This document shows positions 30,427-41,000 of a stretch of DNA of 64,000 nucleotides, piece by piece. The translations under genes and the position numbers were made by a program. The first letter of the stretch is position 1, and every line of letters starts with the position of its first letter. Origin of the DNA: Candidatus Methylacidiphilum fumarolicum (GTDB taxonomy: Bacteria > Verrucomicrobiota > Verrucomicrobiia > Methylacidiphilales > Methylacidiphilaceae); assembly GCF_949774925.1 (NCBI RefSeq), contig NZ_OX458932.1, positions 1,054,001-1,118,000 of the forward strand, in the 5' to 3' direction. Below the pieces are notes generated by a model. It had not been told where the DNA came from and ran no database searches. It saw only the letters and a program-made list of their open reading frames with translations.

Positions 30427-32796
30427 TTAACTAGCTGAAGGATTGCTCCAGGTCCAATTTTTAATTTCTGGCATATCATCCAGGTGGGCTCGAACATAAG
30501 TAGTGTGTTCAGCTATTTTTCTTTCAAAAAAGACGATCAAATTTTCTCCTTTTGTTCGGAGATGAGGGACACCTTTTAAAGCGTATTTGATTGCATCAAT
30601 GGCCAGGTGGTACCGGCTCATCTTATTGAGAACGACCATGTCAAAAGAGGTTGTGGTTGTTCCCTCTTCCTGGTAACCACGGACGTGGAACCTGGCCGGA
30701 TTAGGTCGTCCATGAATGAGGTCGTGGACCATTCTAGGGTATCCATGAAAAGCAAAAAGGACAGGTTGAGTGGCACTAAAAAGATGAATAAATCTCTGTT
30801 CATCCATTCCATGAGGATGATAGGCTGGGGGGGAAAGGGTCATCAGATCGACAACATTCACTACTTTGACTTTAAGCTCAGGAAAATGTTTTTGTAGAAG
30901 CCAAGAAGCAGCCACTGTTTCCAATGTTGGGACATCCCCCGCACAACCGAGAATGATATTAGGGTTTCCTTCATCATTACTAGCCCAGGTCCAAATAGAA
31001 GCCCCTCGGGCACAATGAGCACGAGCTTCCTCCATATTAAGCCAATTTAGAGCTGGTTGCTTTTCAGCGATGATCAGATTAACATAGTTTCTGCTTCTTA
31101 AACAATGATCCATGACCGAAAGCAATGTATTTGTATCTGGTGGCAGATAGATTCTGATGACGTTTCCCTTTTTATTAATCAGTGTATCGATAAATCCAGG
31201 GCCTTGATGGGTATATCCATCGTATTCCTGGCGCCATACATGGGAAGACAATAGATAATTAAGAGAAGCTATAGGTTTTCTCCACGGTATTTCCCTGTAC
31301 AGTTTTAGCCACTTGGCATGTTGACTTGCCATTGAATCAAGAATCATGGCGAAAGCTTCGTAAGAAACCAACAGTCCATGTCTGCCGCTAAGAAGGTAGC
31401 CTTCAAGCCAACCTTGGCAGCAGTGTTCGCTCAAAATTTCCATGATCCTTCCATCAGCAGATAGATGATCGTCATCTGGATTTGTCCTGGCTACAAAACA
31501 GCGATTTGTAACCTCGAAAACAGCTGAAAGCCGATTCGAATCCGTTTCATCAGGACAAAAGATACGAAAGTTTGTTGGATTTCTTCGAAGCACATCTCGA
31601 AGATACTTTCCTAGAACATGTGTGGGTTCTGATACGGTATTTCCAGGTTGTTTGACACCAACTTGGTATTCAGTGTAATCAGGCAAAACCAAATCGACTA
31701 AAAGACTTCCCCCATTCGCATAAGGACTTGCACCCATTCGAAGGCTTCCTTTTGGGGCAAGATTTGAAAGATCTTTTCGTAGTTTTCCAGATTCATCAAA
31801 CAGTTTTTCAGGATGGTAACTCTTAAGCCAAGATTCTAAAAGTTTCAAATGTTCAGGATTTTCTCGTGCATCCATCAGCGGACTTCTATGAGAGCGATAA
31901 GTGCCTTCTATTTTTACACCGTCCACTTCTTTGGGGCCAGTCCACCCATCTGGAGTTCTCAACACGATCATGGGCCATCGAGGCTTGGAATGCACCCCTT
32001 TTTCTTTTGCCTCTTGTTGAATCTGCCGAATCGTTGCGTAGGCTTTTTCTAAAGCAACACCTAGTTCCGTATGGACCTGCCTTGGGTCGTTTCCACAAAC
32101 AAAGAGAGGCTCATAACCCATGCCAGAAAAAAACATAGCTATGTCTTTATCTTCCATCCTTCCGAAGATAGTGGGGCCAGAAAGTTTTCCATCATTTACA
32201 TGGAAAATCGGTAAGACAGCTCCATCCCTAGCGGGATTGAGAAAATTTATTGATTGCCAGCTAGCAGCCAACGGTCCAGTTTCTGCTTCGCCATCACTCA
32301 CAACAGCTGCTGCAATAAGCTCAGGATGATCGAATACGGCACCAAATGCATGCAAAAGAGAGTAGCCCAGTTCACCACCTTCGTGGATAGATCCTGGCGT
32401 CATGGCGCTTACATGGCTGGGAACTCCGCCAGGAGAAGAAAATTGCCTGCAGAAAAGAGTGAGACCATCTAGATCTTGAGAAATTTCAGGATAAAATTCT
32501 GAATACGTCCCCTCCAAATACAGGTTTGCCAGAATCGCCGAGGAACAATGTCCGGGTCCAGTGATAAAAAGGAATTGAGCATTGGTTTTTTGAATTAACC
32601 TATTGAGCTGAACATAAACGAGATTTAATCCTGGTGCTGATCCCCAATGACCTCGAATGCGTGGCTTCAGGTGTTCGGGTCTTAATGGAACTAGGAGGAG
32701 GGGATTTTCTTTTAAATAAAATTGGGCAGCTGCCAGATAATTTGCAGCGTTCCAATAATCAATGTGAAGATCGATGTTTTCGATATCAGGTGCCAT
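30427..32796 (-). CDS. xfp: Xylulose-5-phosphate/fructose-6-phosphate phosphoketolase
   Basis: This thiamine-diphosphate enzyme splits xylulose 5-phosphate (or fructose 6-phosphate) with phosphate to acetyl phosphate. The 789-residue length is standard. Visible marks are GPGHCSSAILANLYLEG (about residues 80-96), the TPP/Mg stretch SDGEAETGPLAASW (about 161-174) and the C-terminal RGYQEEGTTTTSFDM. An AGGAG ribosome binding site lies before ATG 32796. It is monocistronic. In a methanotroph it could supply C2 units from pentose phosphates; that role is inference. Confidence 0.95.
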   Translation of the reverse strand: MAPDIENIDLHIDYWNAANYLAAAQFYLKENPLLLVPLRPEHLKPRIRGHWGSAPGLNLVYVQLNRLIQKTNAQFLFITGPGHCSSAILANLYLEGTYSEFYPEISQDLDGLTLFCRQFSSPGGVPSHVSAMTPGSIHEGGELGYSLLHAFGAVFDHPELIAAAVVSDGEAETGPLAASWQSINFLNPARDGAVLPIFHVNDGKLSGPTIFGRMEDKDIAMFFSGMGYEPLFVCGNDPRQVHTELGVALEKAYATIRQIQQEAKEKGVHSKPRWPMIVLRTPDGWTGPKEVDGVKIEGTYRSHRSPLMDARENPEHLKLLESWLKSYHPEKLFDESGKLRKDLSNLAPKGSLRMGASPYANGGSLLVDLVLPDYTEYQVGVKQPGNTVSEPTHVLGKYLRDVLRRNPTNFRIFCPDETDSNRLSAVFEVTNRCFVARTNPDDDHLSADGRIMEILSEHCCQGWLEGYLLSGRHGLLVSYEAFAMILDSMASQHAKWLKLYREIPWRKPIASLNYLLSSHVWRQEYDGYTHQGPGFIDTLINKKGNVIRIYLPPDTNTLLSVMDHCLRSRNYVNLIIAEKQPALNWLNMEEARAHCARGASIWTWASNDEGNPNIILGCAGDVPTLETVAASWLLQKHFPELKVKVVNVVDLMTLSPPAYHPHGMDEQRFIHLFSATQPVLFAFHGYPRMVHDLIHGRPNPARFHVRGYQEEGTTTTSFDMVVLNKMSRYHLAIDAIKYALKGVPHLRTKGENLIVFFERKIAEHTTYVRAHLDDMPEIKNWTWSNPSAS

Positions 32797-33143
32797 AAGT
32801 AAATCTCCTGTAGAAAAAGACTTTTTAGGGTTTAGGGAGTGAAGTTTGCTTAAATTCTATATCAATAAAAGTTAAGAAGGAAAATAAGTTTCTAAAAGAA
32901 TACTTTCCTTCGGATTCCATTCAAGGGTTGTTAAGCCATCATACTCTCTAATTAATAAGCTTGCTATAGCTAATGAATTCTCTGATCTAGAGCTGTCGAC
33001 CATGGAACATTGCCTAATTAGAGCAAAAGTGAGACTTTCGCTTTTCTAAAACCTATTTTAACAATAGCTCTTAGTGTGGTTCAACTACACAGCACAAACG
33101 GTTTTCAGATAACCTAAGAGGGTTATGGGTGAATGGATGGTCA
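32797..33143. other. Intergenic region between xfp and topB
   Basis: These 347 bases lie upstream of xfp and downstream of topB, both on the minus strand. They contain the xfp ribosome binding site, three small stems (33017-33048, 33074-33090, 33109-33126) that could end the topB transcript, and a short minus-strand frame listed separately. No known RNA family was recognised. Confidence 0.45.
32872..33003 (-). CDS. Possible small hypothetical protein (43 aa)
   Basis: A minus-strand frame from ATG 33003 to TAA encodes 43 residues with a balanced, protein-like composition (ASLLIREYDGLTTLEWNP in its middle). The frame stays open some 15 codons further upstream of the ATG, so it could also be the tail of a decayed gene. 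No ribosome binding site is clear and no family was recognised. It lies between xfp and topB on the same strand. Confidence 0.25.
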   Translation of the reverse strand: MVDSSRSENSLAIASLLIREYDGLTTLEWNPKESILLETYFPS

Positions 33144-35717
33144 TTAATTCTTGCTTTTTGGAGATGGCTTCTTTTTAGTTTCGGAGGTTTTTTTTGAGGA
33201 TTTTCTTTTTTTAGAAGTTTCTCCTTTTTTGGATCGGCTAATAGCTCCATTCTTCTTGCTCTCCTTAGCAGGAAATTCGAAGCTGATCTTTCCTTCTTCG
33301 TTCAAAACAAGATGGGCTGAAAAGTTTTTCTTTCTCTTTTTAGATCGAAATTGGGTAAGAAGAGAGGTCTTTTTCTCTTTCAGAAGCTTTTGCATTTCCT
33401 CTCTGGATAATTCTTGACCAAGAATTTCTTTATTTATTCTAAATGTACACTTGCGGCTTCCATTTTGCGAGGATTGAAAAAAATTAGCACAGGCATAGTA
33501 TCCTTTAGTTTCCACTACCGATGCTTGATCCAGAGGGCAACTTCCAAGAGATTCTTCAGAAAGAATTTCTTCAATGTTTTCTTGTGGTTCCTTTTTTTCA
33601 TAACCAAAACTGACATGACCACTTTCGTCATCTAATTTTAAAGAGGCGCTAAAAGGATCCCCGCTTTTATTATAAAAGCCTTTAAGAGGGCCAATTTCTT
33701 TGTTGGTAAGCAGACCTTCCAGTTCGTTGGGAAATAGCGGCCGTCCAGCGATATACTTTGTCAATCGAAAGGAGTTATCAAGGGATCTGTATTCGTACAA
33801 GGTTTCTTCGATGGCATGGCCTTGAGGACTAGAAATGGGAAGAGGTTTTCTAAAATTATCGATTGAACCGAAAGCTTTGACTTTTTCGACAATCGATTCG
33901 GTCAGCTGGTAGATTTCCTTCATGAATTTTTCTTGAGGATAGTTCCCTTTTTCCATCTGCTGTAGTTTAAATTCCCATTCTCCAGTAAGTTCAGCGGATC
34001 TTAAGGTGTGGATATTGATAGCTTCCAACAGTTCAATGAGAGAAAATGCCTTTGGGGTAGCCAAAAGTTCTTTCCCCTTTTGCCTTCGAATGTAACCATC
34101 TTCTATCAATCCTTCAATAATTGCAGCTCTGGTTGCCGGGGTTCCCAACCCTTTTTTCGACATGGCTTCACGAAGCGTTTCATCTTCAACAAGATTGCCT
34201 GCACTTTCCATGGCTGAAAGAAGGGTTGCTTCTGTAAAATGAGCTGGGGGTTTTGTTTCTTTAGTAATGGTTTCCAATGCAATAGCTAAAACTCTTTCTC
34301 CTTGTTCGATTGGGCAGAGCGATTGTTCCTTTTCCTCTTTGTTTTCTGTAGATTGTACGGCTCCATAAACTTTTAACCAGCCAGCGGATCTAAGGCTTTT
34401 GCCTTCGGTTTTAAAAGCTTCCTCTTCAATAATTGTAATCCGTTTTGTTACATCCCATTCGGCTGGAGGGTAAAAGGAAGCCAAAAATCTTCTTACAATA
34501 AGTTGATAAATTTTTTCCTCACTAGCATTGAGGGATTTAGGGGTATTAGTTGTTGGAATAATGGCAAAATGATCGGAAACCTTCTGGTTATTAAAGATCC
34601 TATTCTTTGGATTCACCCATCCATGAGCTAAGATTTCTCTAGCAAAAGCTAGAAATGATTCAGTAGAAAGACTTTTCAGCACTTCTTTGACTCTGTCGAC
34701 ATAATCTTCAGGAAGAAATTTAGAATCCGTCCGTGGATAAGTAATCAGTTTGTGATTTTCATATAAGGATTGCGCAATCTGTAAGGTTTTCTGGGCGCTG
34801 TAGCCTAAACGATAATTAGCTTCTCTTTGAAGTGTTGTAAGGTCAAAGAGTAAGGGAGGGGACTGTAAGGAAAGTCTTTTTTCTTCAGTGGCATTCCCCC
34901 ATTTGTTCAAGCATTTTTCCACAATTTTCTGACATTGTTCCTGATTCCATAGCCGTTCAGGGTGATTGTCTTCTTTGTCTGATTGAGAGCTTTTTTCTAA
35001 AAACCATTTCCCTTTATATTCTCCTTGACGGGATCGAAATGTTCCCACGATTTCCCAATAAGTCTGTGGTTTGAATTGAAGGATTTCTTTATCCCTCGCT
35101 ACAACCATTGCCAAGGTCGGAGTCTGCACTCTACCGACGGAAGTTAGCCTAAATCCATTGGATTTGGAATGGATAGCGGTAAGGGCCCTTGTTCCATTTA
35201 TGCCAATAAGCCAATCGCTTTCTGATCTTGATACTGCTGCACAGGCCAAGCCCTCTACTTCGTTTAATGTTCTTAGATTTCTAAAGGCTTCGATAATGGC
35301 TTCTTTGGTCATCGACTGAAGCCAAAGCCTTTGTATGGGTTTATTGACATTCGCATAGCGAATGAGATACCTGAAAACAAGCTCTCCTTCTCTTCCAGCA
35401 TCACAAGCATTGATAATCAGATCAATGTCCTCTCTATGGAGCAAAGAAACCAGGAGATCGAGTCTTTCTTTCGATTTTTCTATCGGTTTTAAGGAAAAGG
35501 AAGCTGGGAGAATGGGGAGGTTGGCTAAAGACCATTTTTTGTGTCGAACATCCATTTCCGCAGGCAGGCAGAGTTCAACGACATGTCCGACTGCTGAACT
35601 AATCACCATCTTTTCATTTTCATAAACCGCATGCCGTCCTTTAGGAAATCCTCCCAAAGCTTCGGCAATATCTTGAGCCACACTAGGCTTCTCTGCAATA
35701 ACCAATTTTTTACCCAT
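33144..35717 (-). CDS. topB: DNA topoisomerase III-type (type IA)
   Basis: It relaxes or decatenates DNA by single-strand passage. An N-terminal TOPRIM domain (LVIAEKPSVAQDIAEALGG, then NACDAGREGELVFR) is followed by a type IA core with SVGRVQTPTLAMVV and the catalytic tyrosine in LITYPRTDSKFL. The C-terminus has topoisomerase repeat segments and a Lys/Ser-rich tail of about 30 residues. ATG 35717 gives the standard MGKKLVIAEKPS start; an upstream in-frame TTG at 35747 is less likely. It is the last gene after uvrD-dnaE-aroB-dprA on the minus strand. Confidence 0.92.
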   Translation of the reverse strand: MGKKLVIAEKPSVAQDIAEALGGFPKGRHAVYENEKMVISSAVGHVVELCLPAEMDVRHKKWSLANLPILPASFSLKPIEKSKERLDLLVSLLHREDIDLIINACDAGREGELVFRYLIRYANVNKPIQRLWLQSMTKEAIIEAFRNLRTLNEVEGLACAAVSRSESDWLIGINGTRALTAIHSKSNGFRLTSVGRVQTPTLAMVVARDKEILQFKPQTYWEIVGTFRSRQGEYKGKWFLEKSSQSDKEDNHPERLWNQEQCQKIVEKCLNKWGNATEEKRLSLQSPPLLFDLTTLQREANYRLGYSAQKTLQIAQSLYENHKLITYPRTDSKFLPEDYVDRVKEVLKSLSTESFLAFAREILAHGWVNPKNRIFNNQKVSDHFAIIPTTNTPKSLNASEEKIYQLIVRRFLASFYPPAEWDVTKRITIIEEEAFKTEGKSLRSAGWLKVYGAVQSTENKEEKEQSLCPIEQGERVLAIALETITKETKPPAHFTEATLLSAMESAGNLVEDETLREAMSKKGLGTPATRAAIIEGLIEDGYIRRQKGKELLATPKAFSLIELLEAINIHTLRSAELTGEWEFKLQQMEKGNYPQEKFMKEIYQLTESIVEKVKAFGSIDNFRKPLPISSPQGHAIEETLYEYRSLDNSFRLTKYIAGRPLFPNELEGLLTNKEIGPLKGFYNKSGDPFSASLKLDDESGHVSFGYEKKEPQENIEEILSEESLGSCPLDQASVVETKGYYACANFFQSSQNGSRKCTFRINKEILGQELSREEMQKLLKEKKTSLLTQFRSKKRKKNFSAHLVLNEEGKISFEFPAKESKKNGAISRSKKGETSKKRKSSKKTSETKKKPSPKSKN

Positions 35718-35803
35718 CTCGTTCTTTTGTTTGTTTTGCTTATTCAATGATATTTATTAAAATATTTTACACAAGAAATCTAAAAGCATCTAAATGAGCC
35801 ATT

Positions 35804-35976
35804 CTAGTTTTTCCCTTTATAACGTCCGGAAATAACACCTTCCAGAAAGTAGACAAGCGATTTTTTTTCATCTCTAATCGATTTAATACAGAAAACAAGG
35901 TAGCGAAAACTAACCCTGCTTTTCTGATCAATTCTGCTACAGAATTTTCTTCAGCATCCATCGCTAGATATATTTG
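35804..35976 (-). pseudogene. Detached DprA C-terminal winged-helix remnant
   Basis: Directly beyond the dprA stop (TAA at 35977-35979) the same frame continues QIYLAMDAEENSVAELIRK and on to LNRLEMKK, matching the C-terminal winged-helix domain of DprA. A run of eight A residues near 35868 then follows. One more A there would continue as KSLVYFLEG and SGRYKGKN to a TAG at 35804-35806, the expected domain end. So a stop and a one-base shift separate this domain from the gene. An ATG at 35961 could start a separate 64-residue frame, but its similarity to the DprA tail argues for a remnant. Confidence 0.65.
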
Positions 35977-36927
35977 TTATTCATCCTTAGACAGTTTAAT
36001 TTTCGAGGCTCTCGCTTTATCCCCTGTCTTTGAATAGACCAAAGGGGATAAATAACTAATCTCTTCAAGAATATCCTCTAAGGCACATACAAGCTTTGCT
36101 CCCTCTTTGATAAGCTGATTGGGGCCAAAAGCATAGGGATTGTCTATTCGACCAGGAATAGCAAAAAGTTGTCTATCCTGTTCCAGAGCTATGCGAGCAA
36201 TTAAAAGGGAGGCACATCCCTGAGCAGCTTCCACAACCACCACCCCAATAGATAAGCCACTAATAATCCTATTTTTGAGAAAAACTGTGGATCGGCTAGG
36301 TGCTGTTCCAGGAGGAAATTCACTAAGGATCAATCCTTTTTTCATGACCTTTCCTAACAATTCAAGATTCTGAGGAGGATAACACCTATCCAGTCCTGAA
36401 CCCATTACGGCCCATGTAATTCCCTCTGCAGCTAGAGCTCCAAGATGAGCGTGGGTATCTATACCCAAAGCACAATCTGAAATGACAGCAAATCCAACCC
36501 TAGCAATTTGATAGGCGAGTCTTCTAGCTATTTTTATGCCATAAGGGGTTGGATTTCTGCTTCCCACGATGGCAATACCATAGTTCCATTTTTTAGGAAT
36601 CTGTCCTTTGCAATAAAGCAGTAAGGGCGGAGAATCAATAGCTTTGAGTACCGAAGGATACGTAGGGTCCTCGTAACAAATTGCCTCTATGCCAAGGTTC
36701 CTACACTGGTTGATTTTCTCATTAATCTTATATTCATCAATGGGCAGGAAAATTTTCTGAGTGATTTTTTGGCTTAAACCACATTTTTCAGCAATCTCTT
36801 TTGATGTAGCATTGAAGACATTTTCAATGCCACCACAACCGGTCATGATTTTTGCTCCCGTTGCCGATCCTATTTCCGGAATTTGTAAAAATCGAAGATA
36901 AAGTCTTACTTTGTAATCATTGTTCAT
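35977..36927 (-). CDS. dprA: DNA-processing protein DprA (lacks C-terminal winged helix)
   Basis: DprA loads RecA on incoming single-stranded DNA in natural transformation. The 316-residue product has an N-terminal SAM/HhH-like part (residues 1-60) and a complete Rossmann domain with GSRNPTPYG, CALGIDTHAH, GLDRCYPP and FLKNRIISGLS. The frame stops at TAA 35977, just where the usual C-terminal winged helix should begin; that domain is still readable downstream. The Rossmann part alone may retain DNA binding. The gene starts 13 bases after aroB ends. Confidence 0.88.
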   Translation of the reverse strand: MNNDYKVRLYLRFLQIPEIGSATGAKIMTGCGGIENVFNATSKEIAEKCGLSQKITQKIFLPIDEYKINEKINQCRNLGIEAICYEDPTYPSVLKAIDSPPLLLYCKGQIPKKWNYGIAIVGSRNPTPYGIKIARRLAYQIARVGFAVISDCALGIDTHAHLGALAAEGITWAVMGSGLDRCYPPQNLELLGKVMKKGLILSEFPPGTAPSRSTVFLKNRIISGLSIGVVVVEAAQGCASLLIARIALEQDRQLFAIPGRIDNPYAFGPNQLIKEGAKLVCALEDILEEISYLSPLVYSKTGDKARASKIKLSKDE

Positions 36928-36940
36928 GCCAACAGTTCGA

Positions 36941-38023
36941 TTAGCGGCCTTGTACGATTTCTTTTAGTACTCGATCAATATCGGCTTTTTTTACCTCTTT
37001 GCTAACAACAGGAAAACCGATTGACTGAAGGAGAATCCAAGAATTAACACCTTGAACTCTTTTTTTGTCTAAATCAAGGGCATGGAAGATTGCTTGTTTA
37101 GAAAACCCTGTAGCGGTCAGAGGTAATGAGTATAATTGCAAAATGTGTTTTAATCTTTCAATCGCAGATAGTGGAAAAGCCAATAACCAATTGGAGAGCA
37201 AACAGGCAGCATGCATTCCGATAGCAACGGCTTCCCCATGCAAAAGATCTTTATACTTGTTGGCTGCTTCTAGGGCATGTCCTAGAGTATGGCCAAAATT
37301 GAGAATAGCTCTTTTCCCAGTTTTTTCTTGTTCGTCTTCACTTACTATTTTTGCTTTGATTTCAACACTTCTTTTTATCAGATCAAGGAGATTGGCTTCC
37401 TCTTTTTTTTCAATCTCCTCCAGCAACTTTTCCTCAGCAATCATTCCGTATTTGATGACTTCAGCCATACCTGCACTGAGGAGCCTTGGTGAGAGCGTAT
37501 GCAAAACTTCTGGATCGATCCATACTTCAAGTGGCTGATAGAAAGAGCCAATTAAATTTTTTCCTTGGGGAAGATTAATGCCTGTTTTTCCTCCAATAGA
37601 ACTATCAACCATTGCTAAAAGGGTTGTAGGAATGAGAATGAAAGATATTCCTCTAAGGAATATAGAAGCAGCAAATCCAACGAGATCGCCTGTAACACCC
37701 CCGCCCAAAGCTAGTAGCGTACTTTTGCGATCCAACTTCATATCTGCAAGCCTTTTGACAATTGCTTCAAGAGTCCTAAAACTTTTTGATTTTTCTCCCG
37801 AAGCAATAGAAATAATCTCAGGTTTGAAGCCATAGCCTTTCAGTGAATCAACTATTTGAAGGGCATAAGTTTTGACTGCTTCGTCATGTAAAAGAACGAC
37901 TCGGTCTTTCAAACCTAATTGGGAGGCAAGCAAACCACTTGACTGTAAGAGGCCTCTGCCTATCCGAACCAAATAGTTTCTACTTGGGGTTGATACCCTT
38001 ATAATAAGATTTTCGTTATTCAT
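36941..38023 (-). CDS. aroB: 3-dehydroquinate synthase
   Basis: This second enzyme of the shikimate pathway cyclises DAHP to 3-dehydroquinate using NAD and a metal. The 360-residue protein shows SGEKSKSFRTLE, GGGVTGDLVGFAAS, PTTLLAMVDSSIGGKTGIN and the zinc-ligand stretches ending in FGHTLGHALE and HGEAVAIGM. Its ATG overlaps the dnaE stop (ATGA), and dprA follows 13 bases later, so it belongs to a tight minus-strand operon. Confidence 0.95.
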   Translation of the reverse strand: MNNENLIIRVSTPSRNYLVRIGRGLLQSSGLLASQLGLKDRVVLLHDEAVKTYALQIVDSLKGYGFKPEIISIASGEKSKSFRTLEAIVKRLADMKLDRKSTLLALGGGVTGDLVGFAASIFLRGISFILIPTTLLAMVDSSIGGKTGINLPQGKNLIGSFYQPLEVWIDPEVLHTLSPRLLSAGMAEVIKYGMIAEEKLLEEIEKKEEANLLDLIKRSVEIKAKIVSEDEQEKTGKRAILNFGHTLGHALEAANKYKDLLHGEAVAIGMHAACLLSNWLLAFPLSAIERLKHILQLYSLPLTATGFSKQAIFHALDLDKKRVQGVNSWILLQSIGFPVVSKEVKKADIDRVLKEIVQGR

Positions 38024-41000
38024 GAGTAGTGAAGTGATCTTTGCTTAGAATGGTCGTGGGGAGATTTATTAAATTTCAGTTTTAAGGAGTCTTGAGGGAG
38101 CAGAGCAGTTAACTCCTGCAAAAGGGAAGGCAGATGAGAAGGAAAAACATTTACCTTAAAGGTTTCGCCGGTGGTGATTTCGCATACGAGTTCTTTTGTT
38201 AGATACCTTAATACAACAGGAGCATTGCCTGGATGCTTTAAAAGAATATCGTGCAGCTTCTTCCAGTGGTTTGGGGTCCAGTTTTCTTCAGTAATGGTCA
38301 AATAAAGCATGGGTTTTAAGTGCTCAATAGCTTCTTCTATGGTAAAAAGATGTGAAGATCGAATCGAAACAATTTCTTCTTTTTTATTTATCTGACCATC
38401 TACAATAAAAGCCTTTGCTCCCCATTCACTGGAAGGAGTCGATTGAAATGTGTCGGAAAAAAGAATGACTTCGATATGTCCAGTCTGATCTTCGAGCATA
38501 AGCTTCACGTAGGGTTTTTTGGATTTTTGGGAAGTCTTTCTCTCAATTTGAGTGATAATTCCAGGGATGTAAAGCCGAGTATTATCAGCCAGCTCTTGAA
38601 GCTGGGAAATTGGGATTTGTTGGAATAACTTGATCAGAGGAATCCATTCATCAATTGGATGACCACTTAAATAGATTCCTAATAGTTCCTTTTCCCATTG
38701 GAGCCGAAGGTTCAGTGGATACTCTTCGGCTATTCCAGAAGCATTAGGATTATTCTCTTTGGTTTCTTCAAAAAGACTCTGTTGGCCACTTAACCTTTCT
38801 TTGGAAGTTTTGTTTCCCGCAGCCATTGCCTCTCCAAGACTCTCAAGCAATTCTTTTCTACTTTTTCTAAGGCTATCACAAGCACCCGATTTAATCAGAC
38901 TTTCTAAGAACTTTTTATTTAATGGACAGTCAAGATGCGCACACAGGTCATACAGGGAAGTAAAATCGCCATGTTTTTTCCTTGCTCGTACTATTGCTTC
39001 AGCAACAGACTCTCCTACGTTTTTAATTGCTGAAAGTCCCCAGCGGATCGCTCCATTTTCTACTGAAAAGCGTACCTCGCTTTTGAGAATATCGGGGGGT
39101 AAAACGGCTATACCCATTCGTCTGCATTCGGAAACAAGTTGGGAGATTTTTTCGGTGTCTCCTAACTCGTTAGATAAAAGCGTGCAAAGGTAAAATACAG
39201 GGAAGTTTGCTTTGAGATAAGCAGTAACATAAGCCAAATAACCATAACAGGCGCTATGAGCTTTATTAAAACCATAACCAGCAAACTTTTCCAGCGTTTC
39301 GAAAATCTGGTTCGCCTTTTCTTCAGGAATGTTGTTTTTTTCCTTACATCCTTTTACAAATAGGCTTCGGTGCTTTCGCATTTCTTCAGGCTTTTTTTTA
39401 CCCATGGCTCTTCTCAGAAGATCTGATTCTCCTAGAGAATAACCGGCCAACACGCTAGCCGCTTGCATGACTTGTTCCTGATAGATCATAACCCCGTACG
39501 TATCCTTTAGAATCGGTTCTAAAAGAGGATGATCATAGGTTATAGGCACCTTGCCTAACTTTCTCTCAGCATACGCAGGAATATTTTCCATTGGTCCTGG
39601 TCTATAAAGGGCTACTAGAGCTATGATATCTTCGATATTTCCTGGTTTAAGTTTTTTAGCTAGCTCAACCATACCTGGTGATTCCAGCTGAAATACACCT
39701 ATGGTCCATCCAAGGCCCAAAAGCTCGTATGTTTTCTTGTCATCAAGGGGAAAACGATTTGGGTCAAGAGTTTGATTTTCCCCGCATTTTTTTATAAGCT
39801 CCAAACATTCAGAAATGACAGTTAGCGTTTTTAGCCCTAAGAAATCCATTTTCAGCAGTCCGATTTCTGAAATAGGTTCCATGGACCATTGAGTCACTAT
39901 TTCCTCATGATCTCCGCGAGAAAGAGGGACAAAATCGAGCAAATCTCCATCAGAAATAACAACCCCAGCTGCATGCACTCCGGCCTGTCTAGTTAATCCT
40001 TCCAGTTTGGAGGCGATATTAAGAACTTCTTGGCATTGTGGATCATGAGCATAGAGTTGTTGAAGGAGCGGATTAAGTTCTTTGGCTTTCTCTATGGTCA
40101 TTGACGAGTCAGTTGGGATCATCTTGGCAATACGATCCGCTTCTTGATAGCTTAGGCCCAGCACTCTAGCAACATCTCTTACCGCCATCTTTGCTCCCAT
40201 CGTCCCAAAAGTAATAATTTGGGCGACAGATCTCTCCCCATATTTTTTCCTGACATAATCAATAACCTCTGAACGGCGGTTATAACAAAAATCGATGTCA
40301 ATATCAGGAGGCGAAACCCTTTGTGGATTGAGAAATCTTTCAAAGACCAATCCATACTTTAAAGGGTCAATATCAGTGATTTCTAGGACATAGGCTGTTA
40401 GGCTACCTGCTGCACTGCCTCTCCCTGGACCTACAGGAATGCCTTCTTTTTTGGCATAATGGATAAAATCCCATACTATTAAAAAATAACTCGAAAAACC
40501 TGTCTTTTCTATTACGGACAGTTCATAATCCAATCTTTCTTTTATTTTCTCCTTTTCCTCTAAGTTCCTGTCGCCAAATCTTTTTTCTAAGCCTTCATAA
40601 CAGAGCTTTTTTAAATATTCTTTTTGACTATAGGGAGCAGGAGGATGATAGGCAGGAAACCGGTTTTTACCTAACTCAATGGTAACATCACATTGATTGG
40701 CTATGGTCAAAGTGTTTTCTAGTGCTTGAGGATATTCCTTAAAAAGCTCTTCCATTTGTTGAAGGGATTTGAAGTAAAATTCAGCGCAAGGGTATTTCTT
40801 TCTTTTACTATCATTGATCTGGCTGGCTGTTCCAATACAGAGTAAAACATCATGGAATTGTGAGTCTTCTTGCTCGATGTAGTGGACATCATTAGTAGCA
40901 ACCAAAGGCAGTCCCAAACTCTTAGAAAAATCAGCGAGCACTTCTCTTATTGTAGCTTCTTCTTTTAAGCCATGGTTTTGTATTTCTAAATAAAAACAAT

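Noticed and set aside
35767..35961. 64-residue frame between dprA and topB as an independent gene
   Set aside because: It is in the dprA frame and its sequence matches the DprA winged helix, so it is treated as a detached remnant.
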